Shown here piece by piece: positions 1-8,661 of a stretch of DNA of 64,000 nucleotides. A model generated the notes under the pieces. That model worked only from the letters and a program-made list of their open reading frames with translations, was not told the origin of the DNA and made no database searches. Position 1 is the first letter of the stretch; each line of letters starts with the position of its first letter. This stretch comes from Streptacidiphilus rugosus AM-16 (lineage in GTDB: Bacteria; Actinomycetota; Actinomycetes; Streptomycetales; Streptomycetaceae). The stretch is from assembly GCF_000744655.1 (NCBI RefSeq), contig NZ_JQMJ01000003.1:62001-126000 (forward strand). Reading direction: 5' to 3'. A program made the position numbers and the translations under genes.

Positions 1-611
1 TCAACACGGACGACAAGACCCTGCGCGACTTCGACACCAAGTTCGGCACCCGGACCTTCACCGCTGCGAACGGCAACGCGTATCACGCGTACGACGGGGA
101 CGCGGGCTGGTCCGCCTTCCTGGACCAGATCATCCGGCCGGTGATCGACAACGACCTGCGCGAGCAGATCGGCAACTTCCGCTGCGCCGAACTGGTCTCG
201 TCCTGCGCGCTGGTGCAGAACGGCGGGTCCTCACCCGCGTCGACCGGCGGCACCGGGACGAACAACAACTCCAACATCGCCGCCGTGCAGAACGCCATCA
301 ACACCTCGCTCGCCCAGGACCTGCAGAGCACGCTGGGCGACAAGTTCCTGGTCGATCTGCGCTTCAACCTGGTGCGGGTGACCCTGCCGGACAACGTGCA
401 GTCCGCCGTCGACCAGGCGCAGGCGGCCTTCGCCGCCGTCTCGGAGGCCCAGGCGAAGGTCGCCCAGGCGAAGGCCGAGGCCCAGGCCAACCTGATCCGC
501 CAGCAGGGCTACGCCGCCTGCCCCGCCTGCGCGACCATCGACGAGATGAAGGCCATCCCGCCGACGGTCACCACCTTCGCCCCCGGCTCGGGCTTCGCGG
601 TCACGAAGTGA
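1..611 (+). CDS. SPFH/band-7 domain protein, C-terminal part (5' end outside window)
   Basis: The open frame enters from the left edge (codons in phase from base 3) and stops at 611, so only about 200 C-terminal residues are visible. The alanine/glutamine/lysine-rich helix (AQAKVAQAKAEAQANLIRQQ) after a beta-rich stretch is typical of the end of SPFH (stomatin/prohibitin/flotillin) proteins, which form membrane-associated oligomeric scaffolds. A low-complexity Gly/Thr/Asn insert (around bases 226-275) interrupts the SPFH part. The tail has CPAC, a Cys pair of unknown role. The N-terminal membrane anchor cannot be checked because it lies outside the window. Confidence 0.75.
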   Translation, partial: NTDDKTLRDFDTKFGTRTFTAANGNAYHAYDGDAGWSAFLDQIIRPVIDNDLREQIGNFRCAELVSSCALVQNGGSSPASTGGTGTNNNSNIAAVQNAINTSLAQDLQSTLGDKFLVDLRFNLVRVTLPDNVQSAVDQAQAAFAAVSEAQAKVAQAKAEAQANLIRQQGYAACPACATIDEMKAIPPTVTTFAPGSGFAVTK

Positions 612-800
612 CGGCGACGACGTAGCGGAGGCCGCGGCGCGCCACTGCGGGCCTGACGGACCGGCCCGTGGTGTCCGGCGCGGTCGGCCGCACGGCGCGG
701 AATCGGCCCGGCACGGGCGGTGCCCGGGCGATTCGGCGACGCGGCAGCCGGGCGGTGCCGGGGCGCCGCGAGCCCGGGGGATCCTCCCCCCAGGCCGGCC

Positions 801-1565
801 CTAGGCTGCCGCCGCCAGGCCGGCTCGGCGGACGCGGCGCAGCCAGGCCTCCGCCGGACGCTCGTCCGGGGCGTCCGGCAGGGCGCCGCGCGCGGAGAAC
901 GCCTCCTCCGCCCAGCGAAGCCGCTCCTCCGCCGCCGTCGGCTGCGCGGCCAGCCGCTCGCCCTCGGCGCGCAGCCGGTCCGGGTCGGCGCACCGCACCC
1001 GCAGCTCGCCGGTGCGGTGCAGGTGGACGCCCTGCTCCAGCAGCCGCACCAGGTGGCGGGCGTGCTTGGCCTGCCGGGCCGGCGGCGCGTCGCCGCGGCC
1101 GTCCCTGGCGACGAGCTTGCGGAACTGCTGCGTGGCATAGCCGAGGTAGGCGTTCCGCACCGGCTTGGCCGCGTGGAAGGAGCGGCGTATCGCGATCAGC
1201 TCCTCGCCGAGCCCGGTGCGCACCTCGTAGCAGTCCTCCGGAAGCCAGACCAGCTCGGACGCGGTCGGATTGCTGCCCAGCGCGAGCCGACACCACTTCG
1301 CGGCCTCGTGCAACGTGCTGTCCGGCGCGGAGGTCACCCGCGACTCGGTGGGTCGGTGCAGGCCGAACAGCTCCTCCGTCGGCACGGCGTAGACGCCCAG
1401 CCGGTCGATGTCCGACCCGGCGTGCGCCAGGCCGTACGCGGTCGAGCCGACGATGCCGCTCAGCAGCACGCCGGACACGCTTCGGGGCTGACGGGACCCG
1501 CGGAGCGGCAGGTCTGCCAGGTCCGGGCGGTCGGCGGCGTTGTCATCCATGGGCGGAGTCTGCAC
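801..1565 (-). CDS. DNA polymerase beta-type nucleotidyltransferase (RlaP/YcgL-like)
   Basis: 254 residues. Near the N-terminus is the minimal-nucleotidyltransferase signature GSTAYGLAHAGSDIDRLGVY, with the GS pair and the DxD metal ligands of the pol-beta fold. The layout (GSxAYGL then SDxDxxG, followed by a helical domain) resembles the predicted nucleotidyltransferases grouped with RNA-repair RlaP proteins. The substrate is unknown. The GTG start at 1565 is chosen because GGAGG lies 10 bases upstream; an ATG at 1550 is also possible. It diverges from the phosphoesterase at 1663. Confidence 0.7.
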   Translation of the reverse strand: MQTPPMDDNAADRPDLADLPLRGSRQPRSVSGVLLSGIVGSTAYGLAHAGSDIDRLGVYAVPTEELFGLHRPTESRVTSAPDSTLHEAAKWCRLALGSNPTASELVWLPEDCYEVRTGLGEELIAIRRSFHAAKPVRNAYLGYATQQFRKLVARDGRGDAPPARQAKHARHLVRLLEQGVHLHRTGELRVRCADPDRLRAEGERLAAQPTAAEERLRWAEEAFSARGALPDAPDERPAEAWLRRVRRAGLAAAA

Positions 1566-1662
1566 GGGGCGGCGCCTCCGCGGCCATCGAAATAGTCGGC
1601 AGGAACCCGGCTACGACCGTCATCTCCCGGGCACCATCGTCTGGTTGACGAGGGAGGACGAG

Positions 1663-2487
1663 ATGGACGACACACCTGGCGCACCCGTCCGACACGGCCC
1701 TGCGGCGTGGGAGGGACCGCCCAGACGCCACGGCCCGGTGGCCAGGGTCGCCGTGCTGTCCGACGTCCATGCCAATGTCACCGCCCTGGAGTCCGTGCTC
1801 GCCGAGCCGGACGTCCGCGCGGCCGACCTCCTCGTCTTCTGCGGCGACATCACCTGGGGCCCGGAGCCGGAGCGCACGCACGCGCTGATCGCCGCGCTGG
1901 GCGACCGCGCCCTCGCGGTACGCGGCAACGGGGACCGTTTCGCCGCCGAGATCGCCGCGGGCGTCCGCGAGCCGGGCAGCCCGCGTGAGCGCTGGATCCC
2001 GGCGCGGCATTCCGCCGCCGCGACGCGGTTCGTCGCCGGGCTGCCGTTCAGCCTGCTGGTGGAGATCGAGACCCTGGGACCGGTCCTGTTCTGCCACGGT
2101 TCGCCGCGCAGCGACAACGAGTTGGTCACCCCGGCCACCCCGGCCGACCGCTTCGCCGCCCTCGCCGCGTCGGCACCTGCGGGCGCGCGGACGATCGTGA
2201 CCGGGCACACGCACCTGCAGTTCGACCGGGCCGTGGCGGGCCTGCGCAGCGTGAATCCCGGCAGCGTCGGCCTGCCCTTCCACCGCGGGATGCCGGGAAC
2301 GGCGTACTGGGCGCTGCTCGGTCCGGACGTTTCCCTCCGGTCCACCCGTTACGACGTCTCCGCCGCTCTGGCCCGCACCCGCGCCACCGGCGACCCGGCC
2401 GCCGACCGCATCGCGGAGCTGCTGCTCCGACCGCCGAGCCCCGAAGAGATCATCACGGACGCCGAGTCCCGCGTCTTCGCCGACTGA
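1663..2487 (+). CDS. Calcineurin-like metallophosphoesterase
   Basis: 274 residues. Metal-binding motifs of the calcineurin-like phosphoesterase fold appear in order: SDVHANVTALE (D-x-H), FCGDITWGPEP (GD), VRGNGDR (GN-D), FCHGSPRS and VTGHTHLQ (GHTH). Proteins of this size and motif set (YfcE/MJ0936-like) are dimetal phosphodiesterases or phosphatases; the substrate cannot be told from sequence. The ATG at 1663 follows a GAGGGAGG element. The open frame extends further upstream, but that part has no ribosome-binding site. Confidence 0.85.
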   Translation: MDDTPGAPVRHGPAAWEGPPRRHGPVARVAVLSDVHANVTALESVLAEPDVRAADLLVFCGDITWGPEPERTHALIAALGDRALAVRGNGDRFAAEIAAGVREPGSPRERWIPARHSAAATRFVAGLPFSLLVEIETLGPVLFCHGSPRSDNELVTPATPADRFAALAASAPAGARTIVTGHTHLQFDRAVAGLRSVNPGSVGLPFHRGMPGTAYWALLGPDVSLRSTRYDVSAALARTRATGDPAADRIAELLLRPPSPEEIITDAESRVFAD

Positions 2488-2535
2488 GGCGCTCCCGCGC
2501 TCCCCGCGGCCCGATCGCCCCGCGGAATAAAGGCA

Positions 2536-2565
2536 TTGCAAGCCGTGGATCGACCTGCTTACTGT
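2536..2565 (+). promoter_or_regulatory. Sigma-70-type promoter of the 2.57-2.79 kb unit
   Basis: TTGCAA (2536-2541) and TACTGT (2560-2565) are separated by 18 bases, a good housekeeping-sigma promoter for a high-GC actinomycete. Transcription would begin near 2572, just before GAAAGGAGGTGATCC. No gene of normal length follows on this strand. Confidence 0.55.
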
Positions 2566-2571
2566 GGGTCC

Positions 2572-2793
2572 ACACTGAAAGGAGGTGATCCTGAGTTGAG
2601 TACTCCCAGGACGCGTGAGGTGGCTGCGCGCTAGCGCTGCCCTCGCCCGTGGCGGCTGGTGCCGCGGGTAGCAACACCGTGCGCGCGAGCGCAATCCATA
2701 GCAGTCACCCGGCCCGCAGGCTCACCGGATCGTCCTCCGGTGCCTCGTTCCTCCCGGTGGGAGAGGCGAGGAGTCAGCCTGCGGGCCGTCTGC
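2572..2793 (+). ncRNA. Structured short transcript: perfect Shine-Dalgarno plus three-way junction
   Basis: The 311-base gap between the phosphoesterase and the JmjC gene is not empty. The predicted transcript opens with GAAAGGAGGTGATCC (2577-2591), complementary to the 3' end of 16S rRNA over 15 bases. A 12-codon TTG reading frame (2596-2634) follows. The 3' part folds as a compact three-way junction: outer stem CGGCCCGCAGGCT 2710-2722 with 2776-2788 (13 bp), hairpin CACCGGA 2723-2729 with 2736-2742 (7 bp), and hairpin CCTCG/CTCCC 2743-2755 with 2759-2771 (5 + 5 bp). No unpaired bases separate the first three helix strands. It could be a small RNA, a leader-peptide RNA, or partly a terminator for the convergent JmjC gene. 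Confidence 0.5.
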
Positions 2794-2798
2794 TGTTC

Positions 2799-4718
2799 TC
2801 AGACCGCCGCCGAGGCCGTCACCCAGTCCGCGATCAGGCGGCCCCAGGCGGTGAGCCCGGTGCGGACGCCGGGATCGAGGACGGCGTCGGCCGTGCCCAG
2901 ACGGGCCTCGACCAGGGCGGCCCTGGCTGCCCTGCGTTCCGGCACCGAGAGCTGATCCGGCGCGAAGACCGGCTGCAGCCGCAGCAGGGTCTCGATCTCC
3001 TGCCTGGCCCGCGCCGCGCGTAGCGCGGCCGTGAGCCGGATCGGGTCCTCGTCGCCTGCCACGACCAGCCGGGTCGTCCCGCCGCAGGCCGAGGTGGGGA
3101 CCCCCTCCCGCAGCAGGATCCAGCTCAGGAAGGCGTCGTCCACCGGGTCCAGTGCGGCCCAGGCCGAAGCGAGCCGCTCGAGGCGCGCCGGCAGCTCCGC
3201 GGCGGGGACCGCAGCCCCGAGGGCGCGCGGGTCGGCCTCCGGATCCCTCCGGAGCCAGTCGGACACGGCGGTGGTGACCACCGCCCGACGCCCCTCGCGC
3301 TCACCCGCCCAGGGCAGCCGGGTGACCGAGAGGCCGCCGGAGGCCGTGCCGTGGCCAGGCTCCAGGACGCGCGGGCCGCCGGGCAGGAAGGCGCACGGGA
3401 CGCCGTCCCAGAGACCGAGGCTCACCCGGCCTGCCGCACCGAAGTCCCCGGCGAGGCGCAGACCCAGCCGACGCAGTTCGAGACCCCCGTCCTCGTCCAG
3501 CGGCACCCGCACCACCAGGGGATCCGACCGGTCCCTGAGGGCGACGAGCTCCGGCAGCACCAGGGCTCCCAGGAAGTGGCCGAGCGGGTCCTCCTGGCGC
3601 GGGAAGGCCACGGGCAGTTCGCGTTCGGCGACGGCCAGCCAGGAGCACAGCTCCGGGTCCCCCAGCAGCGGTGCGAGCAGTTCCAGCGTCGACGCCGAGG
3701 GGGAGGACAGCACGTCCGCGACGACGCCGTAGACGCGCAGGGCGTCGCTGTCCGTCGTCCGGGTCGCGCGCTCCGCGCACCGCGCGCGCAGCGCGTGGAG
3801 GTTGCGCTCACGCCGGGCCCGGATCGCGAAGGCCGGCAGGTCGGCGCCGCCCGGTGGAGGTTCCGGCAGTGCGGGAGTGGCGTCGGTGGCGGTGTCGGGT
3901 GCCGGACCTGCGGTCGGGCCGGCCGCGGCCCGCGCTCGGGGCTTGGCCACGACCCGGCTGCCTTCGCGCTCGACGATTCGGGCACGGACCGGATCCCGGA
4001 GCGGGGTCGGCAGGTCCTCGGTGGCGAGCCGCTCGAGCAGCCGGTTGCGCACGGCAGTGCTGCCGGGCCCGACCGGAAGCGGTCGCCACCAGCGCTCCTC
4101 GTGTCGGAGTCCGTCCATGAGCACCTCCTCGAGCGCGTGGAGGGCGGACGCGACGTTGACCACCAGGCTGACGCTGGTGCTGTCGCCGTCGGAGAAGCCC
4201 CAGTGCACCCAGGTGCTCGGGATGTACAGCACGTCGCCGGCCTTGACCTCGAACATCTGCACCTCGGTGCTCGAGACCGTCGCACGACCGAGCGCGGGCT
4301 CCCCGAGCAGGCGCCGTCGCCTGTCGTCCGGGTGGATCCGGTCGGGCGTCGGCGGGCTCAGGAACCACTGCTTGTTGCCGGTGAGCTGGATGGTGAAGTT
4401 GTCGCTGCCGTCGTAGTGGCTGCCGATGGTCGACGGTCCCCGGGTGGCGAAGACGTCGCACCAGACGTCGTGCCACTCGAAGTGGCGGCGCGCCGCGCCG
4501 ACCAGCTCGGGGAAGCCGGGGAAGCCGTCGGTCAGTCCCTCCAGGAACCACACGGTGGAGCCGTCGGTCTGGTGGTCGGCGCCGGATCCGATGGCATCGA
4601 AGATCGACTGCCGCGACGGCGGATCGGGCAGGAACCGGCGTGCGGCCCCCGGGAGATGGAGCGGCGCGCGGCGCCAGTGGTCCTCGATGAAGGTGTCGGG
4701 CAGGCCCCACGCTTCCAT
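2799..4718 (-). CDS. JmjC/cupin-4 Fe(II)/2-oxoglutarate oxygenase, two-part protein
   Basis: 639 residues. The N-terminal third is a JmjC (cupin_4) domain of the ribosomal-oxygenase type (YcfD/NO66 group): H-x-D in SHYDGSDNF (about residues 101-103), then the distal His in STWVHWGFSDG (about residue 171). These proteins hydroxylate amino-acid side chains in proteins. A proline/alanine linker (about 295-325) joins a long C-terminal region with no domain I can name. ATG 4718 follows GGAGAG; a longer reading frame upstream is not supported. It lies 52 bases downstream of a regulator and on the same strand as the RiPP genes, so a peptide-hydroxylating role is a reasonable inference. A stand-alone protein hydroxylase is the alternative. 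Confidence 0.8.
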   Translation of the reverse strand: MEAWGLPDTFIEDHWRRAPLHLPGAARRFLPDPPSRQSIFDAIGSGADHQTDGSTVWFLEGLTDGFPGFPELVGAARRHFEWHDVWCDVFATRGPSTIGSHYDGSDNFTIQLTGNKQWFLSPPTPDRIHPDDRRRRLLGEPALGRATVSSTEVQMFEVKAGDVLYIPSTWVHWGFSDGDSTSVSLVVNVASALHALEEVLMDGLRHEERWWRPLPVGPGSTAVRNRLLERLATEDLPTPLRDPVRARIVEREGSRVVAKPRARAAAGPTAGPAPDTATDATPALPEPPPGGADLPAFAIRARRERNLHALRARCAERATRTTDSDALRVYGVVADVLSSPSASTLELLAPLLGDPELCSWLAVAERELPVAFPRQEDPLGHFLGALVLPELVALRDRSDPLVVRVPLDEDGGLELRRLGLRLAGDFGAAGRVSLGLWDGVPCAFLPGGPRVLEPGHGTASGGLSVTRLPWAGEREGRRAVVTTAVSDWLRRDPEADPRALGAAVPAAELPARLERLASAWAALDPVDDAFLSWILLREGVPTSACGGTTRLVVAGDEDPIRLTAALRAARARQEIETLLRLQPVFAPDQLSVPERRAARAALVEARLGTADAVLDPGVRTGLTAWGRLIADWVTASAAV

Positions 4719-4770
4719 GACGGGCTCTCTCCTGATGGTGAAGGGGTGAAGGGGGCGGCCGTGGTCGGGC

Positions 4771-6165
4771 TCAGGCCACACCGCTGTGCAGGGGGCCGCG
4801 ATCGGTCGCGGCGAGCGCCACGGGACCCTCCAGCATGCGCAGGGCAAGGAAGGTCGTCCGCGCGCCCGCCTCGGCCGGCCGCACCAGGCCCTTGAGCAGC
4901 AGCTTCTGGACCAGCGCCGAGGACGCGGGCAGGGTCAGGCCGGCGAGCTCGGCGGCCTCCCGCACCGTCCAGGCCCACTCGCGCTCGGTCAGCAGGGTCA
5001 GCAGCCCGCTCTCCTCGGCCGTCAGTCCGCGCTGCTGTTCGGCGAGGTAGTGGTCCAGGTCCGTCAGCCGTTCGCCCGCCAGCGCGCGGCAGGTGGTGCG
5101 CAGTTGGGCGGACATCTCCTCCGGTTCGAAGAACAGGAAGAGCGCCGACGCCTCCGCCAGGGCCGCCGGGATCCCGTCCAGCGCGCGGCACAGTTCGGCG
5201 ACGACGCGGGCGTTGTCCGCGTCCAGGCGGAAGTCAGGCCGGAGTTCCCGGATGTGGCGGGTGAGGAAGTGGACGGCGGGCACCCGCGCGAGCGATTCGA
5301 CCGGACCGGACTCGTGGGCGGCGCCCGGCACGGCGAGCGGCCACAAGGGCAGGCGGCGGGCACCGGCCGGGGCGAACCCGGTCCGCGCGGTGCAGAGCAC
5401 CCGTGCGGACCGATGCCGGGTCAGCAGCTCCCGCACGTCCTGAGCCCGCTCGTCCGGCGCCACGGTGCCGAGCGGCCCGCTCCCGGCCAGGGCGCCACCG
5501 TGCCCCGGGACCTGGGTCCCGGTGGCGTCCATGGCGTCCAGCACCACCAGCCGGGGGGCGTCCGCGGACGCCTGGCTCCGGCCGAAGAGGTCGGGCCCCA
5601 GGTCGCCACTGCGGATCCGCTCGCGCGCGTCGCGATCCGCGTGCGAGAGCCAGGAGACCGCGAACCCCTCCTCCCGGTGCAGGCGGGCCGCCACCTCCAG
5701 TGCCAGCCGGGTCTTGCCGACCCCGGGAACCCCGGTGATCACGGCCAGCCGGTCCGCGCCGTCGCGCAGCAACTCCACCAGCAGGTCGGTCTCGGCGCCG
5801 CGCCCGACCTGCAGATCCACCGGGCCCGGCGCGGCTCCGGTCACAACCGCCGCACCGGGCGAACCGGCAAGGGCCGGGCCTTCGTCGTACGGCGGCCGAC
5901 CCGGCGGGAGGGCCGCGGCGTGGACGCCGGGCTCCACCGCCCCCTCCGCCAACGCGACACGCTCCCGGCCGGACAACCGCAGTGCGTCGCTGATCAACCG
6001 AAGGGTCTCGGAGCGGGGCCGGTGCGCCCGGCCCCGCTCGAGTTCGCGGATGGTCCGGATGCTGACGGTGGACAGGTCGGCCAGCTGCCGCTGGGTCACG
6101 CCACGGCGTCGGCGATGGGTCCGGATCAGCTCGCCGAGGAACGGCCCCGGCTCGGTGAGCTGCAT
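4771..6165 (-). CDS. XRE-type HTH regulator with STAND/AAA NTPase domain
   Basis: 464 residues. An N-terminal helix-turn-helix (RRGVTQRQLADLSTVSIRTI, about residues 20-40) is followed by a linker and a P-loop GVPGVGKTRL (about residue 148). The Walker B-like LVVLDAMDAT follows, then helical sensor regions. This is the layout of actinomycete pathway-specific HTH-STAND regulators. It sits between the JmjC gene and the main RiPP operon on the same strand and probably regulates the cluster. Its start codon shares one base with the stop of the small secreted protein upstream (TGATG arrangement), indicating translational coupling. Confidence 0.8.
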   Translation of the reverse strand: MQLTEPGPFLGELIRTHRRRRGVTQRQLADLSTVSIRTIRELERGRAHRPRSETLRLISDALRLSGRERVALAEGAVEPGVHAAALPPGRPPYDEGPALAGSPGAAVVTGAAPGPVDLQVGRGAETDLLVELLRDGADRLAVITGVPGVGKTRLALEVAARLHREEGFAVSWLSHADRDARERIRSGDLGPDLFGRSQASADAPRLVVLDAMDATGTQVPGHGGALAGSGPLGTVAPDERAQDVRELLTRHRSARVLCTARTGFAPAGARRLPLWPLAVPGAAHESGPVESLARVPAVHFLTRHIRELRPDFRLDADNARVVAELCRALDGIPAALAEASALFLFFEPEEMSAQLRTTCRALAGERLTDLDHYLAEQQRGLTAEESGLLTLLTEREWAWTVREAAELAGLTLPASSALVQKLLLKGLVRPAEAGARTTFLALRMLEGPVALAATDRGPLHSGVA

Positions 6166-6392
6166 CAGACGAGGTGAGCGATCGGGCCGGCCCCGTCCCA
6201 GTTGAGGTCGCCGTCGAGGGTGACGGTCACGCCCGGCACGGCGACGGTCCCGGCGACGGCCCCGACGGCCGCCCGGTGGGTGGCCGGTGCGCCGCCCTGG
6301 CCGGCCGCGCAGATCAGGGGGAGCGCGAGGAGCAGTGCGGTCAGCACCGCGACTCTGACGGGACGGCGGCGGACGGTGATCGTGCGAATCAT
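6165..6392 (-). CDS. Small secreted or membrane-anchored protein, unknown function
   Basis: 75 residues starting MIRTITVRRRPVRVAVLTAL: basic N-terminus followed by a hydrophobic stretch ending near AAG, which reads as a signal peptide. The mature part is about 45 residues, rich in Ala/Gly/Val, without cysteine. It is translationally coupled to the HTH-STAND regulator. The ATG at 6392 was chosen because the upstream extension lacks a signal sequence and a ribosome-binding site. I recognise no family. Confidence 0.5.
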   Translation of the reverse strand: MIRTITVRRRPVRVAVLTALLLALPLICAAGQGGAPATHRAAVGAVAGTVAVPGVTVTLDGDLNWDGAGPIAHLV

Positions 6393-6535
6393 GGTGACTC
6401 CCCAGGTCAGTGGCCAGGCCGCGCTGATGGGACGCGACCCGGTTGTGATGGAACTAACCCTCCTGTGTCTCCACCTCCAGTGGGTACAGTTACCGGGCTG
6501 CATATTTCGGCGCGCCATTTCCCGCAGGTGAACAG

Positions 6536-7666
6536 ATGTCCGAACAGCCAGACTTTCCGGTTCCTTTCGCCCTCGACCCCGAACTCAGGGACGCCTATCG
6601 GCGGATCGCCATGGGGACGGGTAATTCGGACTCAGTTCCTCCGGATGTACTGGAGCAACTCCTCTCCTTGGGCCTGGTGACCCGCGGACCCGAAGAGGGT
6701 GCGCTTCGCGCGGCCGATCCGGCCGCGGCCGCACGCCGGCGCACCACCCGGTGGCGGGCCCAGGCGGCGACCCTGGAATGGCAGGCGAGCGCACTGGAGG
6801 AGCAGTTCGCCCCGCTGGCCGCGCAGTACCAGGCCCTGGCCCGACAACCCTCCGCCCAGGGGGAGTTGGAACTGCTGGAGGGGCACGAGGCGATCAACGG
6901 GTTCATCCGCGCCACGGCCGCCGGCGCCAAGCGGGAGCTGATCACCGCGCAGCCGGGCGGCGGACGCGGCGAAGTGGGCCTCGACGCGGCGCTCCAGGCC
7001 GCGCTCGCGTCGCTGGCCAGGGGAGTCGCCATGCGGACGCTCTACCAGAGCACCGCGCGGTTCAGCGAGACCACACGACGATATGTCGGCGTGGTCACCG
7101 AAGCCGGGGCCCAGGTGCGGACTTCCGACGACTCATTCGAAAGGCTGCTGGTCTTCGACCAGGAGATCGCGCTGATCCCGGCGGACAAGCGGCGCTCTTC
7201 GGCCCTGGTTATCCGGAGGCCGGAAATATGCCGCTATCTCATGGAGTCGTTCGACTACCGATGGGACCTCGCCGTCGATTTCGTCGCCGGCAATCCGCGG
7301 CTCACCGCGGCGGAAGTGGTCCCGAGGGTCCGCGAACAGATCAAGGACCTGCTCCTGGCCGGACACACCGGAGAGACGATCGCACGACGCGTCGGCCTGC
7401 GGCCGCGCGCCTACCAGGACCACGTCACCGCGCTGAAGCACAGCTACAACGCCTCGACGCTGGTGCAGCTGGGCTACGGCATCGCCATGGAACGCCAGCG
7501 CGCCGAGCAGGCGCGCACGGCGCCCGCCCGGGAGGCCGGCGGCCGGCTCAGCCCTGCGGAAGGGGAGTTACCGAGGCGTCGAGGGCACGCAGCAGCAGCT
7601 CCGCGGCCACGGCAGCGGAGAACGGGTCCTTGTCGGGCAGGAACTCCACCATGTCCATGCCGATGA
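6536..7666 (+). CDS. LuxR/TrmB-like HTH transcriptional regulator
   Basis: 376 residues as read. The N-terminal winged-helix-like part (VPPDVLEQLLSLGLVTR) is followed by an alpha-helical linker, a phospholipase-D-like/TrmB-type sensor region (RELITAQPGGGRG, MRTLYQSTARF) and a C-terminal LuxR-type HTH (VREQIKDLLLAGHTGETIARRVGLRPR). Such TrmB-LuxR fusions are common pathway regulators in streptomycetes. The final ~40 residues run antisense through the 3' end of the convergent arginase gene and are Pro/Arg-rich; they may be an unselected tail past a lost stop codon. It is transcribed divergently from the secreted protein/HTH-STAND pair. Confidence 0.75.
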   Translation: MSEQPDFPVPFALDPELRDAYRRIAMGTGNSDSVPPDVLEQLLSLGLVTRGPEEGALRAADPAAAARRRTTRWRAQAATLEWQASALEEQFAPLAAQYQALARQPSAQGELELLEGHEAINGFIRATAAGAKRELITAQPGGGRGEVGLDAALQAALASLARGVAMRTLYQSTARFSETTRRYVGVVTEAGAQVRTSDDSFERLLVFDQEIALIPADKRRSSALVIRRPEICRYLMESFDYRWDLAVDFVAGNPRLTAAEVVPRVREQIKDLLLAGHTGETIARRVGLRPRAYQDHVTALKHSYNASTLVQLGYGIAMERQRAEQARTAPAREAGGRLSPAEGELPRRRGHAAAAPRPRQRRTGPCRAGTPPCPCR

Positions 7667-8540
7667 TGCGGCGCTGCGAGCAGAGCCCCTCCAGCAGCGG
7701 CACCGACTGAGCCAGGGTCAGTCCCCCGGGGAGCGGCGTGCCGGTGCTCGGCATGTCCTTCGGGTCGAGGAAGTCCACGTCGATCGTGACGTAGTACGCG
7801 AGGTCCTCGGGCAGGCCGGCCAGGACCTCCGCGAGCGCCCCGGCCGCCGTGGTGCCCGGCCAGCGCGTGATCTTCTCCGAGGGGCTCGGAGCCTTCGCGA
7901 TCAGCTGACGGACCCCGATCTGCACGACCCGCTCCACCCGGTCGTCGCCTACCAGCCAGTCCATGAAGTTGCCGTGGTGGCACTCGCCGCGCCAGTCGTC
8001 CCGTCGTGGGCGGCCGTAGTCCAGGTGGGCGTCGAAGTGGATGATGCCGACCCGCTCGCCGCCCGCCATGACCCCGCGCACGGCCGGCAGCGTGACCGAG
8101 TGGTCCCCGCCCAGGACCACCGGCACCTTGCCCGTCCGGGTGGCGGCGGCGGTGAGCTGTTCCAGCGCGGTCAGCGTGTCGCCGTTGCGCGTGTGCACGT
8201 CCGCCGAGAGGTCGCCGAGGTCCGCGATCCCGACCCCGGCCAGGACCTGACGGTCCCGCACCGGGTCGTACATGCCGGGCGCCCCGGGCAGTCCCGCGGC
8301 CCGGAACAGGCCCTGGCTGGCGGTGCGCAGGTAGTGCGGCCCGAACCGGGAGCCCGGCCGTCCGGTGGACCCGACGTCGTAGGGCACCCCCAGCACCACG
8401 ACCCGCGTCCCCGGGTCGCCGAGGGCGTCCACGACCTCACGCCGGGCGCTGCCGAACAGACCGGGGCCGGGCCCCCGCGCCGCGGACGAGGAAGCCCCCG
8501 ACGGGCCGGTCGCCGCCTCGTACGTCTCCGTGGCCGACAT
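7548..8540 (-). CDS. Arginase/agmatinase-family ureohydrolase, candidate peptide arginase
   Basis: 330 residues. The manganese ligands of the ureohydrolase family are all visible: GGDHSVT (about residues 143-149), FDAHLDYG (about 168-175) and TIDVDFLDP (about 250-258). It is therefore likely an active C-N hydrolase that releases urea. Family members act on arginine, agmatine or related guanidines. In RiPP clusters an OspR-type member converts arginine in the precursor to ornithine. Here it is the last gene of the precursor/radical SAM/protease/exporter series, and the precursor has Arg two residues from its C-terminus, so the peptide role is favoured. An N-terminal ~35-residue Ser/Ala/Gly tail precedes the domain. 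Confidence 0.85.
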   Translation of the reverse strand: MSATETYEAATGPSGASSSAARGPGPGLFGSARREVVDALGDPGTRVVVLGVPYDVGSTGRPGSRFGPHYLRTASQGLFRAAGLPGAPGMYDPVRDRQVLAGVGIADLGDLSADVHTRNGDTLTALEQLTAAATRTGKVPVVLGGDHSVTLPAVRGVMAGGERVGIIHFDAHLDYGRPRRDDWRGECHHGNFMDWLVGDDRVERVVQIGVRQLIAKAPSPSEKITRWPGTTAAGALAEVLAGLPEDLAYYVTIDVDFLDPKDMPSTGTPLPGGLTLAQSVPLLEGLCSQRRIIGMDMVEFLPDKDPFSAAVAAELLLRALDASVTPLPQG

Positions 8541-8661
8541 GATCTCTCCTGGTCGTGATTCGGGTCCTGGTTCGGGCTCTGGTCCGGGTCCTGCGCGGGC
8601 GGCGTGCCCGCCGTCGCGGCCGGCCCGCCGGGGTCGGTGCGCGGCGGTCGTTGAGCCGCGG

